Below, piece after piece: positions 46,021 to 58,800 of a stretch of DNA of 64,000 bases. Location of the stretch: positions 1,922,001 through 1,986,000 of the forward strand of contig JBLDXI010000010.1 in NCBI GenBank assembly GCA_047495785.1. Direction: 5' to 3'. Made by a program: the position numbers and the translations under genes. This DNA is from Lepidodermella squamata. Its lineage: Eukaryota > Gastrotricha. The number at the start of each line of letters is the position of its first letter. Positions within the stretch are counted from its first letter, which is position 1. The notes under the pieces were generated by a model. That model had not been told where the DNA came from. It saw only the letters and a list, made by a program, of their open reading frames with translations, and searched no databases.

Positions 46021-49000
46021 TTATGGAACAATTATTTCAGCGTCTTTGTTTGGATGGGGTTTTGCCACCAGTCTGAAAAGCATGAATATTTAACCCAGTG
46101 ATATTAAATGTTACATTTTCTCATTTTACTTATTGACTGGAAAATCAACGCGACCACGAATCGCGCCCTCCCAAACAACAGTGATTTCACTAATCTCAAG
46201 TTGATAGTCGATATCCTTGCAGTTATGCCCGATCGCAATTCGAGTCACCTCGCCAACACCGACCGCCGAAATATTGAATGTGCTCAACGTATTAGGCTGC
46301 AGAAATGGTGTGCCGTTGATAGTTTTTCGCAGACCCCTCTTTCCAGTATTCAACGGAGTCTTGCCCATTAAAACTGCGTAGACTACAACATCTTTCGGCA
46401 ATTGCTTCGAAGTTTTAGGGCCGAGTCTCAAGCTCAATTCATATCTCAACGGAATTCCAGCCGGATTCTCGAAGTAAGCAGCAGTACATTCTCGAACGAT
46501 TTCACCGTCTTCCTTCGATTCAGAAAGCCAGTTATCGACCTCAAAATGTAGCGTGAACTCCCTGGGCCTGGCCAAGCTTTGAAGAGAGAACTTGTCCAAA
46601 TACCAATCACGATGCGTCCCGATGTTGTTATGCTCAATCCTAGCCTTGAGGAGGGACCCAATTTGATCAATTGGGACTTTAATCGGGAAGGAATCAACTG
46701 CGCCAGGGCGGAATGTAACAGTCGGTGCACCTTTTTTACCCCCCGGTCCGATAGCCGAGTTCGGTTTCATTAGGGTGACTGGAGGAAGAGGGGCCTTCTC
46801 CCCAAAGAGGGTCAAAATCACCCCGGTATTTATACTCATTTCAAACTCCGGACCTGTAGTCACAAAAGCCAAGTAATCGTCCTTGCCAGCGTTTTCAAAA
46901 GGCTTCCCGGGGTTTTTCAAGGTGACTGGGAATGTGGCTGTTTTATTCGACAGCGGGTCTAGTAGACGATTGCAATCGAAGATAAACTCCTCTCCTCCCA
47001 ACGGATGGGCCTGGACTAGGATTCTTGACGCATGCCATTTCGCGTTTGAATCTTTCGACTGCATGGTCAGGATTACTTTCTTGATATCCCCTATATCGAT
47101 CGCTTCAATATCGAACAGATCCATTTGATTAGGAGCAAATTTCTTCACGTGACACTTCGAGTTCGCTAACCTCCTCTTTCCAGTATCTCCCAAGGATCCG
47201 AACATTTCTAAGAAGATATGCGCGGGCTTTTCGGTTTTGTCAACGCCCATCGGACCTGTCCAAGTTGCGACTTGGTATTTATGGCATTTGAGCTGTTGTT
47301 TCGCTTTTTTGATAAGGAATTCGCGCCAGCCATCTTGCCGAACCCCAGCCCATACCCATTCGTTGACCGTACATGAATATTGAGGCCCATTCAGCATCTC
47401 CAGAATGATCTCTTCAATGAATAAGGTGGGTTTTTGTGACCAGTCCTCGAAACCAACTCGTAGTTTGAATACCTAAATGAAAAGAATTCGAATTTGTATT
47501 CAGCATTCAGAATATGCATTGGAAGGTCTACCTCATCGATGTCTTCAATCTCGGCCTTGAATTGATGGACTTGTTTTGGAACGAATCCATTCGCTTGTTT
47601 GAGTGTTACAACGCTGCTTGTTTTTCGACCGCATATCTGAAGGCCGAGGGGTGTTTGGGTTGCTGACATAGCAAAGTTTCCCGTTCGTATTTTGACGACC
47701 CAAGTACGTTCTAGATAAGATGAGAGTAACGTGGAATAATAAAGCCCAAGAAAGAATAAAATGTAGCTTACTGGGAGCTGTGGTGGCTGATTGAGCATCA
47801 GTGCTATAACAAAGAATGATATTTGATAATAATAATGTTCGCTATCAGATCGAAATACTGTGAAACTTACTTGAATGTGAAGACAAATTCCTTCCGTTTC
47901 GGCCAATGTAGTGGAACAACGATGACTTTGTTGATGAAACTTCGCAAAGCTGCGACCACGTCTTCATTCGGTCCTCCAAAAGTAATGTTCTTGATATCAC
48001 CACAATCTGGTGCGTCGTCGATTTCGAACACATCCATTTGACCGGGTTTAAATCTCACAGGATTGTTGAGGGATGTATTCAGCCAGCATTTATCAGTGAT
48101 AACTCTCTCGCCCTTGAGTTTAATGTAGATTGCTGCTCGGGCGCCGATGTCTGACGCTGCTTTTCGCATGTAGACTTCGACGCGGTATCTTGGTTCGGCT
48201 GATGGAGCTTTAGGAGCAGCGCCCATCGCGAATCGGTGAAGTGTGCCACTCATAACGTGTTTCAGTCGTACTTCTTGAACTTTCCAGGGATGCTTATAAG
48301 AGAAAATAACTAATGGAAGCAGACCCGAATAAGTTATAAATCTTACATTTCCCGAGGTTTTGGGACCATGGCCGAACCGAAGCTACGAAAGATGCAAGAT
48401 TAATTTAATTTAATTCATTCATATCTCTCGAATTCTCCTCCTTTGCATTATAAGATCTATACCTTAAAAATTAAAAGCATTCAAAGCTCGTCATACCTTT
48501 TGCAGTTCGCCGAGGTCTTCCTTGATAATCATTGGATAGTCCTTACTCACACCAGGCGCCAGTTCGATATCCAAATAATACGGCGCTGTCTCACCTCGCT
48601 CGCCGAACAGCACCAAACTGATTTGCAACTCATCCTTAGGTTGATCTGCATTATTGGTCCATGACATTATCCACTCTCGAGGATCCGCATCCTTATCCGC
48701 GGCCACTTTTTCAACCGTAACTGAAGGTCCCATTTTATTTCGCTCATACTCGAAAACATACTCCGTCTTCGGCTTGTGAAGAGGTCGGACCACGATTTTT
48801 TGAAGAAAGAATCCCGCGGTCTCGCCCGGCTTGTTGTGAATGAACTGAACACTTTTCACCTCACCGACATCAACACCTTCAATTTCGAACTTCAGCACAT
48901 CTTCAGGCTTTGGTTTCTTGAAATCTGGCTCTTTGTAGTTGACAACCGTTCGTTTACCAGTGTCGCCTAATTTCCCGCGAATGATAACCTTTGCAATTAT

Positions 49001-52000
49001 TTCGTCGGAAATCATTCCAGTTCGGTCGCCTAAATGCAGCTCGACACTATGGATGGTTATTGGTACGCCTCTGTTCGAAATTTCGAAAGTCCCGTCGGAG
49101 CCAGGTTTCTTCTCGGCAGCTTTTTCGAATTCGAATGTATGCTTTTCATTCGACAACAAATGATGAAGATGCAGTTTTGAAATGTCCCATTTCGTTCGGT
49201 ATTTAACAGCGTCTGCAAACTTGATTCGAACCTTTTCAATGGGTCCAGTTTCGCCAACGTCGAATTCGATTTCTCGCTTTTTCGCCTCGCCTGGTTTCAG
49301 TGTGATATCGTCGAACTCGAAAGCATCTGAGTTTCCATTTTCTCCGACGACAGTAAAAGCAAGGCCGACTTTCTTGAAAACCTCTTGCGTATCGCGATTT
49401 TCCCACCATAAATTCCATAGATTGGCTAGTATTGTTAATAAGTTGTAGCAAAATATTGTAGCTATAAGTGATATTTTAACTTACGAGGATAGTCTTTGTC
49501 CCGATTGAACTCGATGACATACTCAGCATCTGGCTTATGTGTCGGCCTAACCACAATTTTCTGTACGAAATCCGCCGTCTCCTTGCCACCAGTCAGATTA
49601 TGAGTGAAAACAACCGCCTTAATCTTGCCAATATCAACGCCCTCAACATCGAACTTCAACACCTCGCCCTTCCGAATTTTTAGAGGTCCATCTGATTTCG
49701 CGTTTACCGCTGTTCTTTCTCCGGTATCACCCTTAGATCCTCTGATTAGGACTTTGGCCTTCAAATCAGGGGTGAATAAGGCCTCGCGATCTTCGGTATG
49801 CAGCTCGACCTCGTAGATTGAAATAGGATCGCCTCGAGCAGAAGCTTCGAAAGTTGAATCGCCCAGTTTTTTCGAATGTGCCTTTGGAAATTCGAAAGTG
49901 TGAAGCTGAGCAGTCCGCACGTGGAGCAAATGAAGCTTGGCAATGTCCCATTTTGTCTTGCGAGCTACATCGTCTTGAAATTTGATTCGAACCTTGACTA
50001 TAGCTCCCACTTTAGCTGGCTCGAATAACAACTTCTTCCGATCGGAGGATTCCCCAGGGTTCAAATCGCAGTTAAATTCGAAGTCCTTAGTTTCCTCATT
50101 CTCTCCGACTACAACAAAGGCCAAGTTAACACCTTGGTACGGCTTTTGCTCAGCTCGATTTTCCCACCATAGAGACCACAATTTATCCGGGGCGTCGGGT
50201 TTTGGCTTGTCTTGCTTCGTCTCGCGATCGAAGGTAATTTCGTAAGCAGCAGCTTTTTTACTCATGTTTCGGACGACTATTTTTTGCACGAAATCTGCAG
50301 TGGTTTTACCTGGCTGGTTGTGTTTAAAGGTCACGCCTTTGATCTCGCCGATATCTACGCCCTCAATCTGACATCTAACGATCTCGCCTTGCTTTAGTTT
50401 CAGTTTTCCGTCTACCTGGGCGTTGACTAGGGTCCGCTCACCTGTGTCCCCTGATTCGCCCCGAACTAGAAGTTTAGCGCGGACATCATCGCTAAATAGG
50501 CCATCCCTATCTGCCGTATGAAATTCGACCTCGTAAATACTGATAGGTAGCCCCTTTTCCGATACCTCAACCGTTGTATCGCCCTGCTTGTATACGATTG
50601 GCTTCTGAAATTCAAACGTGTGAATTTCTTCCGTCGCAAGGTGTTTCAAGTGCAATTTCGCAATTTCCCACTTGAGGCCTTTCGTTTTAGCCTGTTCGCT
50701 TGGCTTGAAGCGAACTTTGTCGATAGGGCCGATTTTGTCTGGATCGAATTTGATTTTTCGCTTGTCACTTTCGCCAGGTTTCAGGTCCATTTCAACGTTG
50801 ATTTCGTCGGTTGATGCCTTCTCGCCAACTACAACAAAGGCGAGCGGCATTGCTTGAAATTCTTGCTGATTTTTGCGATTTTCCCACCATAGCAGCCAAG
50901 TGTTTTCTTAAGATAGAAAAATGTTGGGACATGAAGGGTAAATTGTTATGTTAGTATCTTACTTGGAATATCTTTCTTCTCCACCGGTGGCGGGTCTTCT
51001 TTTTTCGGCTCTTTCTTTGGTTCTTCCTTCGGCTTTTCTTTTTCTTTTTCCTTTTCCTTCTCTTTCTCCTTTTCTTTCTTCGGCTCTGGCTCTTTTTCTT
51101 TTACCGGCTCTTCCTTCGTCTTTTCTTCTTTTTTCGGCTTGTCCTTCTTCTCTTTCTCTTCAGGCTCGTCGCCAGGTAGAACCAATTTATCAGGGTTTTT
51201 GTCACCCTTTTCAGGCGAGAAATACTTGCCACAGGGAAAGGTCCACTCGTTGTCGGAATCAGGCATTTTCACGATAACCTTATCGACACGCCAGTGATTT
51301 TTGTCTCCTTTCAAATCGTTGACGAGCCGAATTTTCTTAACTTCACCCAGTTTGATTATGGGAAGCACGAATTCTTCCATGGTGCCAGCTTGGAACCGAG
51401 TTTTGTTGTCATTCAGCAACTTTCGAATTCCGGAGTTGCCGTACTCTCTAAAATTGAGATGAAAATCGAATTGGATCAAAAGTCAACCTAAATTTTAATA
51501 GATACCCCGTGATATGAATTTTTGCCCCGCAATTCATTGGTCCAGATTTTTCATGTGTGTAGACCTCAACTATGTAGTTGACCAAAGGCAGAAGTGGATA
51601 ATCAGGCCAAACAATGAACACTTCACTGGTTGGCTCTCGAGTTTTGGTCTTCTCTAGTTCCAAATTGCAATCGGTCTGAAAGACATCCTTATCTCTTGGA
51701 TGAAACAGCTTCATCCATTTCATTTTCCACTGAGCACGTTCGACATTTTCAGGGAAGCTGAATCGAATTTTGAATATATCACCAATGTCCTTATCAATGT
51801 TCAGCTCGAACACGTCAACCTGGCCGGGTTGAAACGGCTTGCCTCCACTTTTAGGTTGCGTCAAGTTATCGGGGTCGTCGTCTTTTTTGACACCGCAAAT
51901 AGTAACGACAACTGGACATGTCAGGGGTGGCGAATCGGGGGCGGTTTCAAGGTGTAGCTCCCATTTTGACACTGTGGAAAACACGAGTTTGTGAATCGCC

Positions 52001-52580
52001 CTTAACAGATGAAAGTGAAGGTTTGCAGGTATTATGCACCTAAAGTACTCTTAGAACGAATCGCCTGAAAAATGGGGTAATCTAGAACCAGAGTTTAGCT
52101 TGATTGATATGAAAAGCTTATTGGCCTAGTTTCGATTGGACTTAGATATAGGTTTGATTGCTAATCTGAGATTCGGCACCCAACACGCACGAATTAAATA
52201 TAAGATTTATTAAAATATTATCCTTGGTTGATCTTAGCTTGATTATCCCTGAGAATCCCTGAGTGCCTCATCGACACTTGTTTACAATACCGCTCCCGAA
52301 AATTAGGTTTATCCATATTTAGAGGAGAATTACGTACACATGGAAACAATTATCCAAGGATAACATTCCACACGAATTAGCTTCAAGAAATTAGCGAATA
52401 AATTAAAAACGTTCAATGTTCAATCTTAAACTTACGATTCAGCTTAGGCGGGGCGATTTTGATGTCCTTTGGCTTGATCAGATTCGTCTGTGAAGCAACT
52501 TCTTCGAGCGCGTTTCGTATTATCTTCTCAATCTCACGCGGGTCCTTCCCTTTTGTTTCGTAAGCAATTTTGAAGTCCAT
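46021..52580 (-). CDS. Multi-PLAT (LH2) domain protein 1, LOXHD1-like
   Basis: Eleven exons (52580-52436, 51971-51506, 51447-50963, 50906-49485, 49425-48497, 48382-48347, 48292-47871, 47803-47772, 47710-47532, 47472-46130, 46072-46021) close to 1836 aa. There is no signal peptide (MDFKIAYETKGKDPREIEK). I count about 14 PLAT/LH2 beta-sandwich units. Typical ones carry SIYEVEFHTADRDGLF, GDTGERTLVN and IEGVDIGEIKGV. They alternate with degenerate units of the LWxLWWENR...LAFVVVGE type. A Lys/Glu/Pro tract separates units 2 and 3 (about 50990-51160). PLAT domains bind membranes or proteins, and LOXHD1 is an all-PLAT protein of hair cells. A cytosolic, membrane-associated scaffold is the likely role (inference). 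The final 52-base exon is conserved with PLAT gene 2. Confidence 0.85.
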
Positions 52581-53072
52581 GGCGTTTACTTATTGCTACT
52601 GAACGATTAAATAGCTCGATGAAAAAACAGGGTGATTGAGTGTTTGTACATCCAAAGTCAAGTTTTTTGAAAAATACGCGCCAAATGGAATCGAAAATTT
52701 AATGCACTTGAAATAATAGTGTGTGGTCACGTATTACGCCGAATATTTCTGATGTGTCTTGGATGTTCACGTTTGTATCTGTTTGAGCGTATTGTTGAAT
52801 AATGAATGACCAGCATGTATTGATTAGTCAATTCTCCGATAATGCACGCATCACCACAACACTACATCTGCGGGTTTTTTCACTTGTGAGAGTTCTAGCT
52901 TTAAGCGCCAAATTACGATCGATGCACTCAGGTGATAATGATCATGGTCGATACGATTTAGCGGAAAAATCTGGAAAATGACCGAAAAGCATGTTGCAGT
53001 ACATAAATCGGCAAAAGAGTTTTACTCTTATGAACGACTTAAAATACGGCTTATCCCAAGGCATCACTAGTC
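52581..53072. other. Intergenic between PLAT gene 1 and the second GPCR
   Basis: Holds the promoter of PLAT gene 1 and the 3' flank of the GPCR. No clear TATA box and no ORF were recognised. Confidence 0.45.
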
Positions 53073-55325
53073 TTAGAATCTAAACTTCGAATAAAAAATT
53101 GGTAGGATCCATAGTGCAGAAAACACGCTCGATTGCAGCAAGCTTATTAGAGCCAACGCAATATTCTGGCTGATACTATTCCCCGCTAGTACCAATTGAA
53201 TCAACACTCCAGCTGGCAGCAGAGTCACTCCACAGATAGCTCCAAGGAGAATAAGGGTATACTCAGGGATGCCAGTAATCCGGCTATGCTTCAGTTGGTA
53301 AAATTTTGCCAAACCTAGAATTTGAAGCAGCTCTAGGAAAACTCCCGTAATTCCAAGCAGTGCCCAGCCAATTGAAGAGGTTTGAGGGCTATCGCTGCAC
53401 TTGATGTGATAGTACTCGTAAACCATATCTAAAACCTCGTCGTAGATCGGGTAGGACATTGGGCTTTCATAGCATTGAATGTTACGGGTGGAAATCCAAG
53501 CAATTGCGAATGAAATTAATCCTAGAGCAGTAATACAAGCAAGTTTTAAGGCGAATTTATTGCTAAGACCAATTATCAGCGGGTCCAAGTTGCTTCGTTT
53601 CTTTGAGCTTCTTCTTTGATTACTGAAAATATCTGCAAGAGACGTTTCAGGCCTGGGAATTCTAGAGACGAAAAGCTGTATAGCGATGACTCGGCAGGGC
53701 GAAATCAACAGCGACACTGCGGCTCCTGATATCAAAAGAAAATATGAGCAATTCGCGAGAAGCTCGCTTCCGATTTCTCTATCTATTGAGAAAGAAATTG
53801 ATGACGAATTCAAGAGATAGCAGCCTAACAATCCAAAAACCTTCGTCAACTTCAAATATGTGGATTGAGCTTCACTTCGTACGATGAATCCTACGCCTAG
53901 AAACTGAAAAGCTGATATGAGACTTGCAAGAGTCCAAATGCTGATCGAAAAAGATCGAGATAGCTTCAGGTTTATCCGCTCAACCTGCGCCTTGTCCGTT
54001 GGCGGTGTGCCAAGCACCCACGATATGGGCGAAACTAGGTCTAATCTGAAATTTCTCAGGTCGAATTCGTCAGAGTCACTTTTAGCTAATTGCTGCACCG
54101 TCATTCGTCTCCAAAAGCCGCCATTATATTGACTCAACACTACAACATTGCCCATCAATTGGCCATCCTTGTTGTAGGAAGTTCTTCCAATTCTTACACC
54201 GTTAAACTCTGTTGAATGAAGCACCCTCCTTACTACGTCAATCACGAGTTGCGGTCTCGTATTGTAATCAAGGAGGGTAAGATTGTAATCCCGCCTTAAT
54301 ATATCATCGGTTTTGTTCAACGTGACTACAGTTGTAGAAAATGTATCCCTGATTAGATAGGCGAAAAATAGGTCGTCACTTATCGATAGACCTTTGCCGA
54401 TTAGGAATTTGTCAAAATCCTCACTAGTATCACCTAAATCGGTAATCCAGGAGTAGTTGAGCGGATTTGATATCGAACCGTAGAAAATTGATTGCTTAAA
54501 TTGCTCAAAAAGCATACTTCCCGAGCAGACTGGCGAACTGGCAGTTGTAACGACTGTTGTCGAAAGCATGAAGACGTACCTTGGCCCCTTCAATCCAGCT
54601 CGATAAGCCTCACAAAGAAATTGAGTTAAAATTACAGGCTGGCCGATTGCTACGTAAATAACTCTCAGCCGTGAGCTTTTCAGGTACGAAATTGTCTCGG
54701 AATTTGCCTCTGTAATCATGTCAAAATAAGGAACTTCAAGTCCTTCGATCAAAGCTCTTTCTTGTAAGAAGTAAGCGTGTGGCACATCAAAAGCTGAATT
54801 CGATTGAGCGATAATAGCGAATTGTGTCCACTTTCCGACATTCTTCATGAAAGCTACATTTGAAGCTACGGCCGTTTTTATGCTGCCCTGGGACAAGTAT
54901 AAGTTTGGATACAATTTCCGATCTGTCAGAAACGGTGCTCCGCAAAATATGCTGATAGCAATAGAATCGAAGTAGTGGAGAATTCTTCCTAGAGATTTGC
55001 AGCCGTTTGATAAATTGGGTCCGATAATCAATGGCAATTGCATGCCGTTCTGCCTTCGGTGGTTTATGAAGCCTTGTACTGCGTTATTTCCGAAAAATTC
55101 TTCGTATCTTTCGACTTCAAGGTGATAGTTTGGAAGTAAATCTGAACGGGAGTTTGCAATATTGACGACATATTCCGCCGCGCTTCTCAGAGCCTGAACC
55201 TGCCTGGGATCGTAGCCGATTTCTGTAATGACATGGAAAAGCTGGATTCGAAAGGTTTTATTAACTGCATGAGATTCATTTAGGATTGCAATTGTCAGCA
55301 TGAGTACGAGACATGTTGAAATCAT
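53073..55325 (-). CDS. GABA-B-like class C GPCR, intronless copy
   Basis: A single coding exon of 750 aa. The start is set at MISTCLVLMLTIAILNESHA, a signal peptide. An acceptor-like CCTGTTTCAG directly precedes it, so any intron lies in the 5' UTR. The extracellular bilobed domain covers about residues 25-450 (IQLFHVITEIGYDPRQVQAL, LPLIIGPNLSNGCKSLGRIL, NVGKWTQFAIIAQSN, GPRYVFML). No Cys-rich linker is present. Seven membrane helices span about 460-750 (for example SIWTLASLISAFQFLGVGFI), with an internal loop RIPRPETSLADIFSN and almost no C-terminal tail. Ligand unknown. It lies directly downstream of PLAT gene 2, as the other GPCR lies downstream of PLAT gene 1. Confidence 0.87.
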   Translation of the reverse strand: MISTCLVLMLTIAILNESHAVNKTFRIQLFHVITEIGYDPRQVQALRSAAEYVVNIANSRSDLLPNYHLEVERYEEFFGNNAVQGFINHRRQNGMQLPLIIGPNLSNGCKSLGRILHYFDSIAISIFCGAPFLTDRKLYPNLYLSQGSIKTAVASNVAFMKNVGKWTQFAIIAQSNSAFDVPHAYFLQERALIEGLEVPYFDMITEANSETISYLKSSRLRVIYVAIGQPVILTQFLCEAYRAGLKGPRYVFMLSTTVVTTASSPVCSGSMLFEQFKQSIFYGSISNPLNYSWITDLGDTSEDFDKFLIGKGLSISDDLFFAYLIRDTFSTTVVTLNKTDDILRRDYNLTLLDYNTRPQLVIDVVRRVLHSTEFNGVRIGRTSYNKDGQLMGNVVVLSQYNGGFWRRMTVQQLAKSDSDEFDLRNFRLDLVSPISWVLGTPPTDKAQVERINLKLSRSFSISIWTLASLISAFQFLGVGFIVRSEAQSTYLKLTKVFGLLGCYLLNSSSISFSIDREIGSELLANCSYFLLISGAAVSLLISPCRVIAIQLFVSRIPRPETSLADIFSNQRRSSKKRSNLDPLIIGLSNKFALKLACITALGLISFAIAWISTRNIQCYESPMSYPIYDEVLDMVYEYYHIKCSDSPQTSSIGWALLGITGVFLELLQILGLAKFYQLKHSRITGIPEYTLILLGAICGVTLLPAGVLIQLVLAGNSISQNIALALISLLQSSVFSALWILPIFYSKFRF

Positions 55326-55811
55326 AGCTGAAACAGGAATTAAAAGAAAGATGAGGGTCACGAAGATACACCCCTCATTAGAAATAAAGATGGGAGTGGG
55401 TGTTTTAAGCTAATCTTAGTCTGATTAGCTTAGGGAAGAAGACGCCGTGTTTCCTCAAACATTATTTGGATAATTTAAGCGCATTGATCATTCCCACGAT
55501 AAATTCTGCTACCTGTCTGAGAATCGACAGGTCGAAAGTTTGACGTAACAAAAACTTAGAGCGGGCAAGTGAGCTGCTCAAACATCGATTGAACATGAAA
55601 AGTGGCTTGATTCAGGTAAATCCTCTCAAGTTGTATTCCTAAGCTATTCCAATCATTCGCATCCCGAGGCTGTACCATATCTTTTTTGCTTTACTTGTTG
55701 GCAGGGCCGAATAAAGGTTCATCGAAATGAGGAATAATGAACCTCAATTTCCAACTTCTTTTAATGACAAAAAATGAATTTCTTTGTGGGCTTTATTTGT
55801 CAACCAGGAAA
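55326..55811. other. Intergenic between GPCR and PLAT gene 2
   Basis: Short spacer. On the minus strand AATAAA (55793-55788) lies about 20 bases after the PLAT gene 2 stop and is its likely poly(A) signal. Nothing else recognised. Confidence 0.5.
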
Positions 55812-58800
55812 TCATCGAATTGATAACTCCGCATCTCTGCTGATGTCAGTTTTTACCAATAGCCTGAAAATTAACAGAAGAAATGATTGGCAGCCAGCCA
55901 TTTTAGATAAGAACTCACTTGTTAACCGCAAAATCAGTTCGCCCAATCTGGCCGCCCTCCCAAGCCACAGTCACTGCGTTAACCTCGATATAGTAATCCA
56001 TCTCCGCAGCATCGTGGCTCAAAACCAAATGCGTCACCTCGCCAACACCAACAGCCGTTAAGCTGAACCGGCTGCAGGCGTCAGGAACAAAAAACGGGGT
56101 ACCTCCAACTGTTTTTCTCAAGCCACGCTTCCCCGAATTGAACGCACCACGGCCAAATAGCGTGCAATACACATTCATGTGCTGCGGCATGTCGCGGCTC
56201 GTTTTTGGCCCGAGAAACAAGCTTATTTCGTACTGTAGAGAATTAGCAGCGATTTTGCCGAAATAACTCGCCGAAACTTCTCGAACAATCTCGCCGTCTT
56301 CCTTTGAATCTGACAGCCAACGACCAACCTCGAAATGTAAGGTACTTTCACGAGGTTTCGCTAGACTTTGAAGCGTAAACTTATCAACGAACCAATGCCG
56401 TTGAGTTCCTAGGTTGTTATGTTCGAGGCGGGCTTTGACGACCGACCCTCCAATTTGATCGACTGGGAAGTTGACAGCGAATGTATCGACTGCCTTTGCT
56501 CGGAATGGAGGTGGCGGTTGGAACTTTTTCTTGCTAGTCGTTATTTCCGCAACTGGGTCAACTATCGACATGAGTGGGGTGGATCCCTTCTCGCCGAATA
56601 GGGTCAGAGATACCAAGGAATTGCACGCCATGGATTGGTCCGTTCCAGTCGAGACAATCATTACGTAATCCCCAGCTTTCGGCTTGACTGGTTTTCTGAG
56701 AGCGGGATTTTTCGTGCTTATATTGAAAGAAATAGACTTAGCATTGATTGGGTCCAACATTTTGCCGCCACATTCGAAAACAAACTCATCACCTATAACG
56801 GGGTGAGTTTGGACCATTATTTTGTTTAAAGTCCATCTGACGTCTTCGTCTTTTGATTCTAGAGTCACTACAGCTTTCTTCACATCGCCGATATCGATTG
56901 CTTCTAAATCGAATAGGTCCATTTGGTTTGGGTAGAACTTGTTGATTCGACATTTCGAGTTGGCTAATCTTCGCTTTCCTGTATCGCCAATAAGCCCGAT
57001 GAGTTCGATGAAAATGTTGACAGGGCTCTCCGCTTCATCTAGGCCGTTAGATCCAGTCCATACAGCGATCTGATACTTGATTACAGGCATCTCAAGGGGC
57101 GGATTTTTGTTAGTTAGTAGAAATTCTCGGAAACCATCATGCTTGGGGCTTGCCCTAAAAAAGTGAAGCAAGTATATCTATAAAGTAATGGAGAACAGAA
57201 ACCTACCAAATCCAATTGTTAACGTCGAAGAGATACTTTTTCCCATTCATGATTTCAATTCCAACTTGGTCGACAAACAGGGTGGGAGTTTTAGCGAAAT
57301 CTTCGAATCCCATTCGAATCTTGAAGACGTCTTTCACGTCCTCAATCTCAGTTTTGAATTGGTGAACTTGATCCGGGACAAAACCTGAAGCTTGTTTCAG
57401 GATTACTGGTTGGCCGGTTTTTAAGGTTCCGCATAACTGGAGACTTAAGGCTGCTTGGGTTGTAGAGATCGGGACATTACCAGTTCGAATCTTGATAAGG
57501 CAAGACGATTCTGCGGCAAAAATAATCACAAAAGCTATAAATATATTTCGAGACTAACTTTTTACTGGAGGCAAGACTGGTTCCTGAATCTTAGCCGCTA
57601 ATGGGTCGGGTCTGAAGTTGAAAACGAAGTCTCTCGGTTCCTTCCAATGCAGAGGAGTAACTATCGCTCGAACAACAGAATTTCGAAACACCGCGAGTTC
57701 GACCTCATTCGAACCTCCAAAAACGATATTTGCAACATCGCCAACATCTTCCTCACATTCCACAATGAAAGTGTCGGTCTGGCCTGCTCGAAACCTTATT
57801 GAATTATTGGTCGACTGAGCAAGCCAACATTTGCTGGAAACACTACTCCCGCCCTCGTTTTTGAACTTGATATACACTTCAATGTTTGGATTGATTGGTT
57901 TCGGAGGTTGGCCCATGTAAATCTCGACTTTGTACTTCGATTTCTGCTTTGGTGGCGGCGGAGGTCCCATTTGAAAGGTGTGAAGCTTCCCGGTGGCATG
58001 ATGAAGGAGTCGCACCTCTTTAATGTGCCACGGATGGTCGCCTGAAACATTCGGACCGTGGCCAAATTTAAGCTAGGAAATAAGAGCATTGAGAACCAGC
58101 CTGATTGGTGTTAAAACCTACGCGTTTTATCGAGCCAATATCGTCTTCAAGGACGAGTAGATGTCTTACGCTGTCACCTGGAGCCAAATTCACGTCCAGG
58201 TAAAATGGCTGAGACTCCCCATCCGAGCCGACTATGATTACGCTGATCTGGACTTGATCTTTTGGCTGTGAGTCCCAATTGGTCCAAGATATATACCATT
58301 CCCTAGGGTCGATTTTTGGAACCTCAGGTTCGGGCTCAGGTTCGGGTGTTGGTTCTGGAATCGGCGTCGGAGTCGGCTCGTTGTACTCGAACACGTACTC
58401 TTCGTCACTATGTGTTGGCCGAACAATGATCGCTGATAAAAAATCCGTAGCTTGAGCTCCAGGCTTGTTATGCAGAAACTGGCAGCTTGTTATCTCGCCG
58501 ATATCATAAGACGACTCTACTTGGGCTAAAATTACTTCGCCAGGTAAAAGGCCATGGGTGTCATTAATGACTGATTGCCGAGCTGTAGCTCCCTTTGTGC
58601 CACATAGCACTATTTTCGCTATCACGTCATCGCTACGAAACAGGCCTTTCCTGTTGCCGGTATGCAACTCGACGTTATAGATGAATTTAGGCGGCTTCGG
58701 GAGTTCTGGCTCAGGTTCTTGCTCTTTCTGCTGTTGAGGAGGTTGAGGATAGGGTTGCTGAGTTGGGGGAGGAAAGGGGTAGGGGTATGGATACGGGTAA

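Noticed and set aside
50948-51277. A plus-strand membrane-like protein (Leu/Phe/Ser-rich ORF)
   Set aside because: It is the antisense shadow of the Lys/Glu-rich tract of PLAT protein 1; the minus-strand frame is conserved and spliced.
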